DNA of 18,536 nucleotides, taken from NCBI GenBank assembly GCA_030151165.1, contig JASLEM010000588.1:1-18536 (forward strand), read 5' to 3'. A program made the translations under genes and the position numbers. Each line of letters starts with the position of its first letter. Position 1 is the first letter of the stretch. Shown here in pieces: positions 7,819 to 15,538 of the stretch. The notes beneath the pieces are model-generated. The model saw only the letters and a list, made by a program, of their open reading frames with translations. It had not been told where the DNA came from and ran no database searches. Source of the DNA: Burkholderiaceae bacterium. GTDB lineage: Bacteria; Pseudomonadota; Gammaproteobacteria; Burkholderiales; Burkholderiaceae.

Positions 7819-9413
7819 GCGCAGACCTCTCCGCTGACACCGTCATCATCGGCGCCGGCCCCGCCGGCCTGACCGCCGGCCTCGAGCTGATGCGCGCCGG
7901 CAAGCGCGACGTGCTCGTGCTCGAGGCGACGAACGACATCGGCGGCATCTCCAAGACCGTCAACTTCAAGGGCAACCGCATCGACATCGGCGGCCACCGC
8001 TTCTTCTCGAAGTCCGACTGGGTGATGAACTGGTGGCGCGAGATGCTGCCCGTCGCGATGCCGCCGGGCGCGATGGCCGAGAAGCAGTTCCGCGTCACGT
8101 ACCAGGGCGCGTCGCGCCTGCTGGGCGCCGCCGACATCCACGCGACCGAGGCCGACGAGGCCGTGATGCTGCTGCGCAACCGGCTCTCGCGCATCTACTT
8201 CAACGGCGCGTTCTTCAACTACCCGCTGTCGCCGGGCCTGGACATGGTGACCAAGCTGGGCATCGGCAAGTGCACGCAGTTCGCGCTCAGCTACGGCCGC
8301 TCGCACCTCGCGCCGATCACGCCCGAGCAGTCGCTGGAAGACTTCTTCATCAACCGCTTCGGCCGCGCGCTGTACCTGCAGTTCTTCAAGTCGTACACCG
8401 AGAAGGTGTGGGGCGTGCCGTGCAACGAGATCAGCGCGGCCTGGGGCGCGCAGCGCGTCAAGAGCCTGAACATCGGCAACATGGTCGCGCACGCGCTGAA
8501 AAAGCTCGTGCCGGGCGGCAAGAAGGGCGGCGAGGAGCAAACCTCGCTGATCGAGAACTTCCTGTACCCGAAGTTCGGCCCCGGCCAGATGTGGGAGACC
8601 GCCGCGAAGCGCTTCGAGCAGATGGGCGGCCGCATCATCCGCAGCGCGAAGGTGGTCGGCATCGACCGCGTCGGCGATCGCGTGACGTCGGTGACGGCAC
8701 AGGTCGAGGGCGGCGACACGCTGCGCGTCGCGACCAACAACGTCGCCTCGACGATGCCGATCAAGGACCTCACGATCGCGATGCAGGCCGACATGCCCGA
8801 CGCGATCGGCGGCATTGGCACCCAACTCCAGTACCGCGACTTCATCACCGTCGGCCTGCTGTACAAGAAGCTGCGCAAGACCGCGGCCGCGATCGACGCG
8901 AAGACGAACCTCGTCGCCGACAACTGGATCTACATCCAGGACGCCGGCGTGAAGGTCGGGCGCCTCCAGATCTTCAACAACTGGAGCCCGTACATGGTCG
9001 CGGACCCGGACACCGTCTGGGTCGGTCTCGAGTTCTTCGCGAAGGACGACGACGACCTGTGGGCGCTGTCCGAGCAGCAGCTCAAGGCGCTCGCGCTGCG
9101 CGAGATGCAGCAGCTCAAGCTGGCCGACGAGGCCGACGCGATCGACGCCGTCGTCATCCGCCAGCCCAAGGCCTACCCGGGATACTTCGGCAACGCGTAC
9201 GAGCATTTCGACGAACTGCGCGAGTACCTCGACGGCATCAAGAACCTCTACCTGATCGGCCGCAACGGCATGCACCGCTACAACAACCAGGATCACTCGA
9301 TGCTCTCGGCGCGCTACGCGGCCGAGGCGATCCTGGCCGGCAGCGGCGACAAGTCGGCGATCTGGGGCGTCAACATCGACGACGACTACCACGAGGAAGC
9401 CGAGAAGAAGTGA
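7815..9413 (+). CDS. FAD-dependent oxidoreductase, UDP-galactopyranose mutase-like
   Basis: This 532-residue flavoprotein opens with the Rossmann dinucleotide motif G13-A-G-P-A-G18 and an E-A-x-x-x-I-G-G segment that would bind the FAD ribose. It continues with [10 protein letters not shown], characteristic of a poorly studied branch of amine-oxidase/mutase-like flavoproteins. Near the C-terminus [12 protein letters not shown] (482-493) resembles the G-R-x-x-x-Y-x-Y-x-D flavin/substrate segment of UDP-galactopyranose mutases. It is about 130 residues longer than a classical Glf. A pyranose-to-furanose isomerase, or an oxidoreductase acting on a nucleotide- or lipid-linked sugar, is the natural guess, but the substrate is unknown. 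The ATG overlaps the GtrA stop by four bases, with AAGG just upstream. Older labels for relatives (protoporphyrinogen oxidase-like, amine oxidase) are unlikely here given the glycan neighbours. Confidence 0.85.
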   Translation: MSADLSADTVIIGAGPAGLTAGLELMRAGKRDVLVLEATNDIGGISKTVNFKGNRIDIGGHRFFSKSDWVMNWWREMLPVAMPPGAMAEKQFRVTYQGASRLLGAADIHATEADEAVMLLRNRLSRIYFNGAFFNYPLSPGLDMVTKLGIGKCTQFALSYGRSHLAPITPEQSLEDFFINRFGRALYLQFFKSYTEKVWGVPCNEISAAWGAQRVKSLNIGNMVAHALKKLVPGGKKGGEEQTSLIENFLYPKFGPGQMWETAAKRFEQMGGRIIRSAKVVGIDRVGDRVTSVTAQVEGGDTLRVATNNVASTMPIKDLTIAMQADMPDAIGGIGTQLQYRDFITVGLLYKKLRKTAAAIDAKTNLVADNWIYIQDAGVKVGRLQIFNNWSPYMVADPDTVWVGLEFFAKDDDDLWALSEQQLKALALREMQQLKLADEADAIDAVVIRQPKAYPGYFGNAYEHFDELREYLDGIKNLYLIGRNGMHRYNNQDHSMLSARYAAEAILAGSGDKSAIWGVNIDDDYHEEAEKK

Positions 9414-9445
9414 GCGGCGGCGCGGGCCGACCTCCGCACCGCGCC

Positions 9446-9480
9446 GACGCGCGCTCCGCGATCCGTTGCGGGCGCGCGTC
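9446..9480 (+). other. Inverted repeat after flavoenzyme gene
   Basis: Perfect 9-base arms GACGCGCGC (9446-9454) and GCGCGCGTC (9472-9480) enclose 17 bases. It lies 33 bases after the flavoenzyme stop, in the 223-base gap before the ligase gene. No T run follows, so it is at best a weak or factor-dependent transcription stop, or chance in GC-rich DNA. Confidence 0.3.
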
Positions 9481-9636
9481 CTGCATTCGGGCCGGGGAAA
9501 TGCCGCGCGCGGCGCTTCAGCTCGCCGGAAGGTCGCCCCGGCGCGGCGGCCGAATCGCGGTACCCTACGCACCGATTTCCCGCGCGGCGCCGGCGTGCCT
9601 GCCCGCGATGCGCCGCGTCCCTCTCCTTCCAGTGCA

Positions 9637-11439
9637 ATGACCAGCCAAACCTCCTTCGACAACACGTGGACGCGCCTTGCCGTCTACGGGCTCGCGATCG
9701 TCGTGCCGTCCCTGTTCGCCTTCAGCGGCTGGCAGCCGTCGCCGACGCTGCTGAACGAGCTGCTCGCGGTGGCCGGCTGGGGCGGCTGCCTCGTGCTGCA
9801 CCAGCGCACGCCGCCGTCGGGCGCGCGGCGCTACGCGGTCGTCGTGCTCGGCGCGGCGCTCGCGGTGATGGCCGTCGCGGTGGTGGGCTCGTGGACGCTC
9901 GGCTCGCTGCCGACCTCCCTCGCGTTGCCGCCGCTGGGCCTGCTGATGGTGGCGTGCGTGGTGGCGTCGCTCGGCGCGCGCGTCGCGCAGGAGGCGGGCA
10001 CCGAGGGCCTGCAGGCGTTCGCGCCGTTCGCCATCGCGATGGTGGTCGCGGGCGTCGCGAGCGCGGCGATCTCGGTCGTGCAGGTGTTCTGGCCCGACCT
10101 CCCGGACGGCAACGTCATCGCCCGCTCCGGCCTCGTCGGCCGCGCCGTGGGCAACCTGCGCCAGCCGAACCATCTCGCGAGCCTGCTGGTGTGGTCGGTG
10201 ATCGCGCTGGTGCCGCTCGTGGAGTGGCGGCGCGTGCCGCGCTGGCTGGGCGCGCTGCTCGCGGCCTTCATCATGTTCGGCGTGGTGCTCAGCGGCTCGC
10301 GCACGGGCCTGTACGGCGGCACGGGCGTGCTGGTGCTGTGGGGCCTGTTCGACCGCCGCCTGTCGGGCTTCAGCCGCGCCATGCTGGTCTGCGCGCTGCT
10401 GTTCCCGCTGGGCGTGTACGCGTGGCGCTGGATGACGACGCACCTGTTCGTCGCCACCCACGTGCTCGGCGCCGCGGAGCGGATCTCCGAAGGCGACAGC
10501 TCGCACTTCGCGATCTGGCTCAACGCGCTCGAGATGGTGCGCCAGCAGCCGCTGCTGGGCGTCGGCTGGGGCGAGTTCAACTTCGCGTGGACGCTGACGC
10601 CGTTCCCGCATCGCCCGACCGCCTTCTTCGACCACACGCACGACCTGCCGCTGCAGCTCGCCGTCGAGCTCGGCGTCCCGTGCGCGACGCTCGTGCTGGG
10701 CTTGCTGGTGTGGGCGCTGGCGCAGGGCGCGCGGCGCGCCTGGGCTTCGGGGGGCGACGCCGGCCACGGTGCGCGAGCGGCCTGGGTCATGATCCTGATG
10801 ATCGCGGTGCACAGCCTCGACGAATACCCCTTGTGGTATGCCTATTTCCTGCTGCCCGCGGCCTGGGCCTGGGGCTTCACGCTCGGCTCGGGGCCCGCGC
10901 CGCGGCCCGACGCGCTGAGCGGCGTCGCCGGCGGCAGCCGCAGCGTCGACAGCGGCGCCACGCTGATCCGCCTCAGCAGCGAGGGCGTCGCGCTGCGCTG
11001 GATCGGCGCGCTGATGATGCTGGTCGCCTGCATCGCGACGTGGGACTACTACCGCGTCTCGACCATCTTCTCCGACCGCGAAGGGCTCGACCCGCTCGCC
11101 GAGCGCATCTCCGCCGGCGAGAGCAGCCCGCTGTTCGCGCACCACGCCGACTACGCGGACGCCACCACCGCCGAGCCGCCGTCGCGCGCGCTCAGCGCGC
11201 TCGAGCGCGCGACGCATTCGCTGCTCGACACCCGCCTGATGATCGCGTGGGCGACGGCGCTGTCCGAGAGCGGCCAGCCCGACCGGGCGCGCTACCTCGT
11301 CGGACGGCTGCGCGAGTTCCACAAGGAGAAGGAAGAGGCCGCCGAGTTCTTCGCGCCGTGCGACGACGCGACGATCGTCGACAAGCCCTTCCAGTGCCAG
11401 CCCGAGCCGAAAGGCTTGAACTGGCGCGACTTCCGCTGA
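9637..11439 (+). CDS. O-antigen ligase family protein, PglL-like pilin O-oligosaccharyltransferase
   Basis: This 600-residue inner-membrane protein has about 11-12 hydrophobic helices to residue ~430 and a hydrophilic C-terminal domain. Family marks are G-N-L-R-Q-P-N-H-L-A (172-181), close to the G-N-x-x-Q-P-N-x-L-A of the PglL_A region; the long periplasmic loop with D-H-T-H-D (332-336), where the ligase catalytic His is expected; and H-S-L-D-E-Y-P-L-W-Y-A-Y (392-403), typical of PglL/Wzy_C proteins. The C-terminal domain matches in position the Wzy_C_2-type tail. PglL enzymes move a glycan from undecaprenyl pyrophosphate onto Ser/Thr of pilins and other periplasmic proteins. Two pilins about 5 kb upstream make this the likely role; WaaL-type lipopolysaccharide ligase is the alternative. 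The ATG at 9637 begins just before the first helix; the open frame upstream is Arg/Pro-rich and unconvincing. Confidence 0.88.
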   Translation: MTSQTSFDNTWTRLAVYGLAIVVPSLFAFSGWQPSPTLLNELLAVAGWGGCLVLHQRTPPSGARRYAVVVLGAALAVMAVAVVGSWTLGSLPTSLALPPLGLLMVACVVASLGARVAQEAGTEGLQAFAPFAIAMVVAGVASAAISVVQVFWPDLPDGNVIARSGLVGRAVGNLRQPNHLASLLVWSVIALVPLVEWRRVPRWLGALLAAFIMFGVVLSGSRTGLYGGTGVLVLWGLFDRRLSGFSRAMLVCALLFPLGVYAWRWMTTHLFVATHVLGAAERISEGDSSHFAIWLNALEMVRQQPLLGVGWGEFNFAWTLTPFPHRPTAFFDHTHDLPLQLAVELGVPCATLVLGLLVWALAQGARRAWASGGDAGHGARAAWVMILMIAVHSLDEYPLWYAYFLLPAAWAWGFTLGSGPAPRPDALSGVAGGSRSVDSGATLIRLSSEGVALRWIGALMMLVACIATWDYYRVSTIFSDREGLDPLAERISAGESSPLFAHHADYADATTAEPPSRALSALERATHSLLDTRLMIAWATALSESGQPDRARYLVGRLREFHKEKEEAAEFFAPCDDATIVDKPFQCQPEPKGLNWRDFR

Positions 11440-11488
11440 GCCCCGGCATGAACGAGCGCCTGCCGAATCGACCCCCGGTGCCCCGCGC

Positions 11489-12979
11489 ATGATCCTGCCG
11501 CGTGACGACGCTGCCGTGGCGCGACTGACGCTGCTCGACGGCCTGATCTGCGCCTTCCTGGTGCTGCCGGTGCTGCTGTTCTGCGCGTGGTTCAAGTGGC
11601 CCGTCGCGGTCGGCTTCGCCGCGCTGCTGGTCTTCAGCGCCCGCGAAGCCCTGGCCGGTTGCTGGCGTGGCGGCTTCGAGGTGCGCGGGAAGGCGGTCGC
11701 GCTGATCGGCATCGTCGCCCTCGGCTGGACGGCGCTGGCCGGCATCGGCCACTTCGTCTATGCGAACGAGGACTGGGTGGTGCGCGACGCCGTGCTGCGC
11801 GACCTGACCGCGACGTCGTGGCCGCCGCAGTACGAGACCTTCGGCGACTACCTGCTGATCCTGCGCGCGCCGGTGGGCTTCTACCTGCCCGCCGCGGCCG
11901 CGGGCAGCGTGCTGGGGCTTCATGCCGCCGACCTGCTGCTGTATCTCTGGACGGCCCTCGGCTTCGCGTTGTTCCTGTGCGCCACGACGACGCTGTTCCC
12001 CACCGGCCGCCAACGCCTCGTCGCCTGCGGCCTGATGATCGCCTTCGGCGGCCTCGACCTCATCGGCTACACGGCGCTCAACGGTGCGTTGCCCTATCTC
12101 GGCCAGCACATCGAGCGCTGGGCGCCGAGCGTCCAGTACTCGTCCAATTCGACGCTGATGTTCTGGGTGCCCAACCATGCGCTGCCGGCCTGGCTGGGGC
12201 TCGTGCTCGTGCGGCGCCACTGGCGCCGCCCCGAACTCGCGCGCATCACGCCGCTGTTGGCGGCGGCCATCCCGCTCTGGTCGCCGCTCGCGGCGGTCGG
12301 CCTCGCGCCGTTCTTCGTCGCGGCGATCGACTGGCGGCGCGACATCCGCCTGCTGTTCACGATCCGCAGCAGCCTGCCGTTCCTCGCGATCGCCTTCGTC
12401 ATCGCGCGCTACATCACGATGGACACGCACATGCTGGCGCACGGCTGGTCCATCGATCAGTTCCCCACGCCGACCAGCTTCTGGCTCCATTACGCGGCGT
12501 TCTGCCTGCTGGAGTTCGGCCTGCTCGCGCTGGTGCTGATTCGCATGGGAGCGTTCAGCCTGCCGCTGGCGGTGGCCCTGGTCATCCTGATCCTGCTGCC
12601 GTTCTATCACTTCGGGCCGGGCAACGACCTGGCGATGCGCAGTTCGATCCCCGCGCTGGCCGTGCTGGCCTTCGCGGCGGTGCGGCCGCTCGCGGATGGC
12701 GGGCGCTCGGGCTGGCGCTACGCGCTGATGGCCATCCTGGGCGTCGGCGCGCTCGGGGCCGCGCAGGAGCCGATGCGCGCGATCCTGGAGCCGCGCTGGC
12801 CGCTGACGGGCAAGACGCTGGGCGAGATCTCGCTGATGAACCCGTCGAACCCGTCGAGCTACATCAACATGCTGCCGACCAACTACGTCGGCAACCTCAA
12901 CCAGCCGGGCCTGCTCATGCTGCTGCGCGATCCCGGCATGGTGCGGCCGTATCGCGACCGCGCCAAGGCGGCCGACTAG
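11489..12979 (+). CDS. Polytopic membrane protein, GT-C glycosyltransferase-like, second copy type
   Basis: This 496-residue protein has about 10-11 hydrophobic helices. After the second or third helix comes an acidic outer-loop motif, A-N-E-D-W-V-V-R-D (E94, D95, D100), in the place where GT-C polyprenyl-phosphate-sugar transferases keep their catalytic acids. Further marks are Y-N/S-S-N-S-T-like and P-N-H-A-L-P-A-W segments around 215-235 and H-F-G-P-G-N-D-L-x-M-R-S-S-I-P around 373-390, suggesting a conserved substrate pocket. I do not recognise a named family. It lacks the large soluble tail of the other GT-C-like protein in this window. It starts 49 bases after the PglL-like gene, likely in the same transcript, and converges with the GtrB-like gene. 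A role in building the glycan handled by that ligase is likely but unproven. The ATG lacks a good ribosome site. Confidence 0.78.
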   Translation: MILPRDDAAVARLTLLDGLICAFLVLPVLLFCAWFKWPVAVGFAALLVFSAREALAGCWRGGFEVRGKAVALIGIVALGWTALAGIGHFVYANEDWVVRDAVLRDLTATSWPPQYETFGDYLLILRAPVGFYLPAAAAGSVLGLHAADLLLYLWTALGFALFLCATTTLFPTGRQRLVACGLMIAFGGLDLIGYTALNGALPYLGQHIERWAPSVQYSSNSTLMFWVPNHALPAWLGLVLVRRHWRRPELARITPLLAAAIPLWSPLAAVGLAPFFVAAIDWRRDIRLLFTIRSSLPFLAIAFVIARYITMDTHMLAHGWSIDQFPTPTSFWLHYAAFCLLEFGLLALVLIRMGAFSLPLAVALVILILLPFYHFGPGNDLAMRSSIPALAVLAFAAVRPLADGGRSGWRYALMAILGVGALGAAQEPMRAILEPRWPLTGKTLGEISLMNPSNPSSYINMLPTNYVGNLNQPGLLMLLRDPGMVRPYRDRAKAAD

Positions 12980-12993
12980 CCGACGACCCCGCG

Positions 12994-13010
12994 CGTCGCC
13001 GCCGGCGACG
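12994..13010. terminator. Hairpin between convergent genes
   Basis: CGTCGCC (12994-13000) and GGCGACG (13004-13010) form a perfect 7-base GC stem with a 3-base loop in the 45-base gap between two convergent genes. There is no T run on either side, so any termination would be weak. Its position favours a shared stop over chance, but only modestly. Confidence 0.4.
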
Positions 13011-13024
13011 GGCTCCCCGCGCGC

Positions 13025-14023
13025 TCAGAAATCCCGGCGCGGCGCGGGCGTGTCGACGTCGAAGTTCACGCGTTTCTTCTCGACGACCCACGGATTGCGC
13101 TGCTGGCGCAGGTGGATCGCGGCGACGTATTCGCCGATCAGCCCCATGATGAGGATCTGGACGGAGGCGAACAGGAAGATGCCGATCAGCAGCGGCGCCT
13201 GGCCGAGCGGGAACGAGTCCCAGAACAGCAGCTTCGCCAGCAGGTAGGCCGCGGCGATCAGGAAGCCGAACGCCGACAGCACCAGGCCGGTGATGGTGGC
13301 GATGCGCACGGGCGCCTTGCTCATCGAGGTCAGGCTCAGGACCGCCTGGTCGATCAGGATCAGCAGGTCGTTCTTCGTCGCGCCGTACTTGCGCGGCGGC
13401 TTGTCGTAGGCGACGGTGGTGGAGGGCAGGCCGATCTCGGCCACCATCGCCCGCGGAAACGGATTGGGGCCACCCATCTCGCGCATGTGCTCGACCACCC
13501 GGCGCGAGTAGAGCCCGAAGCCGGTGAAGGCCTCGATGATCGGGGCCGAGTCGCTGACCTTGCCCATGATGCGGTAGTACGCGTGGCGGCAGCGCCGCAT
13601 CACGAACCCGTCGGCGCTGCTCTTGTAGACGCCGGCGACGACGTCGAATCCGCGCTCCCAGTTCGAGACGAAGTCCGGGATCAGCTCGGGCAGGTCCTGC
13701 AGGTCGCTGGCGAGGTAGACGCACGCGTCGCCGGTGGCCTGCATCAACGCGTGGAAGGGCGAGCGGATCGGCCCGAAGTTGCGCGCGTTGACGATGAGCT
13801 TCACCCGCGGGTCGCGCCGGCACCAGGCGTCGACGAGATCGGCGGTGCGGTCGGCCGAGGCGTTGTCGATCCAGATGATCTCCAGCGCGTAGCGCGTCGC
13901 GAGGCCCGCGCAGGCGGCGAGGACGCGCTCGAACCATTCGTCGACGTTGCCCTCTTCGTTGAACGAGCCGGTGACGATGCTGAGCGTCTTTCGCGGGGGT
14001 GGGGCGGTGGAGTCGATGGACAT
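13025..14023 (-). CDS. Family 2 glycosyltransferase, GtrB-like undecaprenyl-phosphate sugar synthase
   Basis: This 332-residue enzyme has an N-terminal GT-A domain: S-I-V-T-G-S-F-N-E-E-G-N start (15-26), I-W-I-D-N-A-S-A-D-R-T (50-60) with the nucleotide-binding D53, and the metal/sugar motif S-D-L-Q-D (106-110). Two C-terminal membrane helices follow (about 241-266 and 277-299). This layout matches GtrB/dolichyl-phosphate-mannose synthase-like enzymes, which move a sugar from UDP or GDP to undecaprenyl phosphate on the cytoplasmic face. The product would be flipped by a GtrA protein and used by GT-C enzymes; both kinds lie in this window. I chose the ATG at 14021-14023 because it starts just before the conserved domain. 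It is transcribed away from the second GtrA gene, with 146 bases between them. The sugar cannot be deduced. Confidence 0.92.
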   Translation of the reverse strand: MSIDSTAPPPRKTLSIVTGSFNEEGNVDEWFERVLAACAGLATRYALEIIWIDNASADRTADLVDAWCRRDPRVKLIVNARNFGPIRSPFHALMQATGDACVYLASDLQDLPELIPDFVSNWERGFDVVAGVYKSSADGFVMRRCRHAYYRIMGKVSDSAPIIEAFTGFGLYSRRVVEHMREMGGPNPFPRAMVAEIGLPSTTVAYDKPPRKYGATKNDLLILIDQAVLSLTSMSKAPVRIATITGLVLSAFGFLIAAAYLLAKLLFWDSFPLGQAPLLIGIFLFASVQILIMGLIGEYVAAIHLRQQRNPWVVEKKRVNFDVDTPAPRRDF

Positions 14024-14169
14024 GGGCTCGACGTTGGACGGGGCGCGGACGACGCCCGGCGTGGCGATAAGATGCGAGCCGTCGCGACGACTTGCGCGGT
14101 CATTATCGACGCCGGCGCCGCGCCTGGCCGCCGGCCCACCCCTTTCGCCGCGGCTCGAGGCTGAACGCA

Positions 14170-14571
14170 ATGGATATAGGACGGTTCGTCAGATCGCTGA
14201 GCGATGTCCAGTTCTTCCGCTTCTTGCTGACCGGCGTCGTCAACACGCTGTTCGGCCTGTCGGTCTACGTCGGATGCGTCTTCGCCGACTTCCCGTCGTG
14301 GCTGGCGCTGGGGGTGGCCACCATCGCCGGGATCACGTTCAATTTCTTCTCGCTCGGGGCCTACGCGTTTCGCGACCGGTCGCTGCGGCGGCTGCCGCGT
14401 TTCGTCGGCGGCTACGCGATCACGTACGGCGTGAACCTGGCCGCGCTGGGCGCGCTGCAGTCGGTCGTCCACGACCGGATCTGGGCCCAGGTGCTGCTGA
14501 CGTTGCCGATGGCCGCGTTCTCGTACCTGGTGATGTCGCGGCTGGTGTTCCGCGGCGCGAAGTCCGGCTGA
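14170..14571 (+). CDS. GtrA family membrane protein (putative lipid-linked sugar flippase), second copy
   Basis: This 133-residue protein has four hydrophobic helices (about 17-36, 43-63, 76-96, 107-124) and the GtrA-type features F-x-R-F-L-L-T-G-V-V-N-T at the start and S-Y-L-V-M-S-R-L-V-F-R near the end. It is clearly different from the first GtrA copy in this window, so the two are old paralogues and may serve different sugars. It is divergent from the GtrB-like gene; GtrA and GtrB usually work as a pair, one making and the other flipping undecaprenyl-phosphate sugar. The ATG at 14170 gives the usual length. The intergenic region holds both promoters, but I see no convincing hexamers. Confidence 0.9.
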   Translation: MDIGRFVRSLSDVQFFRFLLTGVVNTLFGLSVYVGCVFADFPSWLALGVATIAGITFNFFSLGAYAFRDRSLRRLPRFVGGYAITYGVNLAALGALQSVVHDRIWAQVLLTLPMAAFSYLVMSRLVFRGAKSG

Positions 14572-14616
14572 ACGGCCAGGGCTATTGACGCGGGGCGTAT
14601 GCTGCGCCGTTCTACC

Positions 14617-14623
14617 AAAGGAG
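14617..14623 (+). promoter_or_regulatory. Ribosome binding site of small basic protein gene
   Basis: AAAGGAG lies five bases before the ATG at 14629. It is an excellent Shine-Dalgarno match and is the main reason to believe in the short gene that follows and in its start. Confidence 0.8.
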
Positions 14624-14628
14624 CCCCC

Positions 14629-14829
14629 ATGGCCATCAGCAAGAGCAAGCAAGCCGCATTGAACAGCAAGATCAAGATCGCGAGCCGCAAGCTCCGCAAC
14701 GCGAAGCTGGACGCCGGCCGCAAGGGCAAGGCCGCCGGCGCCGACGTGCGCGTCAAGACCCACGAGGCCAGCATCGCGCGCCTGTCGTCGCTGAAGGGCG
14801 GCAAGGCCCCCGTCGCCGTGCACAAGTAA
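14629..14829 (+). CDS. Small lysine/arginine-rich protein of unknown function
   Basis: The 66-residue product is very basic and polar, with no membrane segment, cysteine or signal peptide. It begins M-A-I-S-K-S-K-Q-A-A-L-N-S-K and contains K-I-A-S-R-K-L-R-N-A-K, G-R-K-G-K-A-A-G-A and S-S-L-K-G-G-K. Several positions have the K/A/G spacing of an amphipathic, nucleic-acid-binding helix, so a small nucleoid- or RNA-associated role is possible, but I recognise no family. Reality is supported by the strong ribosome site five bases upstream, C/G-biased third positions and a strong terminator 34 bases after the stop. A TTGACG hexamer lies at 14585-14590, but no clear -10 partner is seen. It may be transcribed alone or follow the GtrA gene, which ends 57 bases upstream. 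Confidence 0.8.
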   Translation: MAISKSKQAALNSKIKIASRKLRNAKLDAGRKGKAAGADVRVKTHEASIARLSSLKGGKAPVAVHK

Positions 14830-14863
14830 GCGTAAGCGCCGCGTCCCCCCGGCACGAAGAACG

Positions 14864-14888
14864 AGGCCCGCGCGATGCGGGCCTTTTT
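14864..14888 (+). terminator. Intrinsic terminator after small basic protein gene
   Basis: AGGCCCGC (14864-14871), a 5-base loop and GCGGGCCT (14877-14884) form an 8-base GC-rich stem followed by a T run (14884-14888). It ends transcription from the plus strand. The T run touches the moaC stop codon, which reads from the other strand, so the two convergent genes share this spot. Confidence 0.9.
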
Positions 14889-15406
14889 CATGGCACGGAC
14901 CAATCCCCCGACTTCCCGCCGTGCTTCTCCAGCACCCGCACGCCGTCGATCACCATGCCGCGGTCGATCGCCTTGACCATGTCGTAGACCGTCAGCAGGC
15001 CCACCTGGACGGCCGTGAGGGCCTCCATCTCGACGCCGGTGCGGCCCAGGGTCTCGGCCTGCACCGTGCAGTGCACGGCGTTCGCCACGTGGTCGAGCGC
15101 GAACTCGACGGCGACGTGCGTCAGCGGCAGCGGATGGCACAGCGGAACCAGCTCGGCGGTGCGCTTGGCGGCCTGGATCGCGGCGATGCGCGCGACGCCG
15201 ATCACGTCGCCCTTCTTCGCGCTGCCGCCCGCGATCGCCGCGAGCGTGGCCGGCTGCATGCGGATCGTGCCGGTGGCGCGCGCGACGCGGTGCGTCTCGT
15301 GCTTCGCGCCGACGTCGACCATGTGCGCGCGGCCCTGCGCGTCGAAGTGGGTCAGGCCCGCGGCGCCCGGGGCGTTCGGGGCGGCGGATTCTTCGGGGTC
15401 GTTCAT
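14888..15406 (-). CDS. moaC: Cyclic pyranopterin monophosphate synthase MoaC
   Basis: MoaC acts with MoaA in the first step of molybdenum cofactor synthesis, converting the GTP-derived 3',8-cyclo intermediate to cyclic pyranopterin monophosphate in the cytoplasm. The 172-residue product aligns with the E. coli enzyme at a constant offset of 14. K65, H91 (L-C-H-P-L), E126 and E128 (G-V-E-M-E-A-L), D142 and K145 (Y-D-M-V-K-A) correspond to the known K51, H77, E112, E114, D128 and K131. All catalytic positions are intact. The first ~17 residues are an Asp/Glu/Ala/Pro extension before the conserved L-T-H-x-D-x-x-G-x-A-H-M-V-D-V. It stands alone here without other moa genes, convergent with the small basic gene and divergent from the protease gene. 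Confidence 0.97.
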   Translation of the reverse strand: MNDPEESAAPNAPGAAGLTHFDAQGRAHMVDVGAKHETHRVARATGTIRMQPATLAAIAGGSAKKGDVIGVARIAAIQAAKRTAELVPLCHPLPLTHVAVEFALDHVANAVHCTVQAETLGRTGVEMEALTAVQVGLLTVYDMVKAIDRGMVIDGVRVLEKHGGKSGDWSVP

Positions 15407-15538
15407 GGAACCTTGAGGGGGCGAAGACGGTCGGACGAGGCAGCGCTACATGGCCGATACACGGCGATGTCATCATAGCGACCGGCGCGCGGCCGTTCTC
15501 CGCGCCGCACGCCCCCGACCAGCTCGCCCGGAAAGCTC

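Noticed and set aside
7560..9665. Long minus-strand open frame antisense to GtrA and the flavoenzyme
   Set aside because: The translated product has no domain and a composition typical of antisense frames in GC-rich DNA; the plus-strand genes are well supported.
11448..11492. 14-codon open frame ending in a 4-base overlap with the second GT-C-like gene
   Set aside because: It could be a coupling leader peptide, but it has no ribosome site and the sequence is unremarkable; chance is likely.
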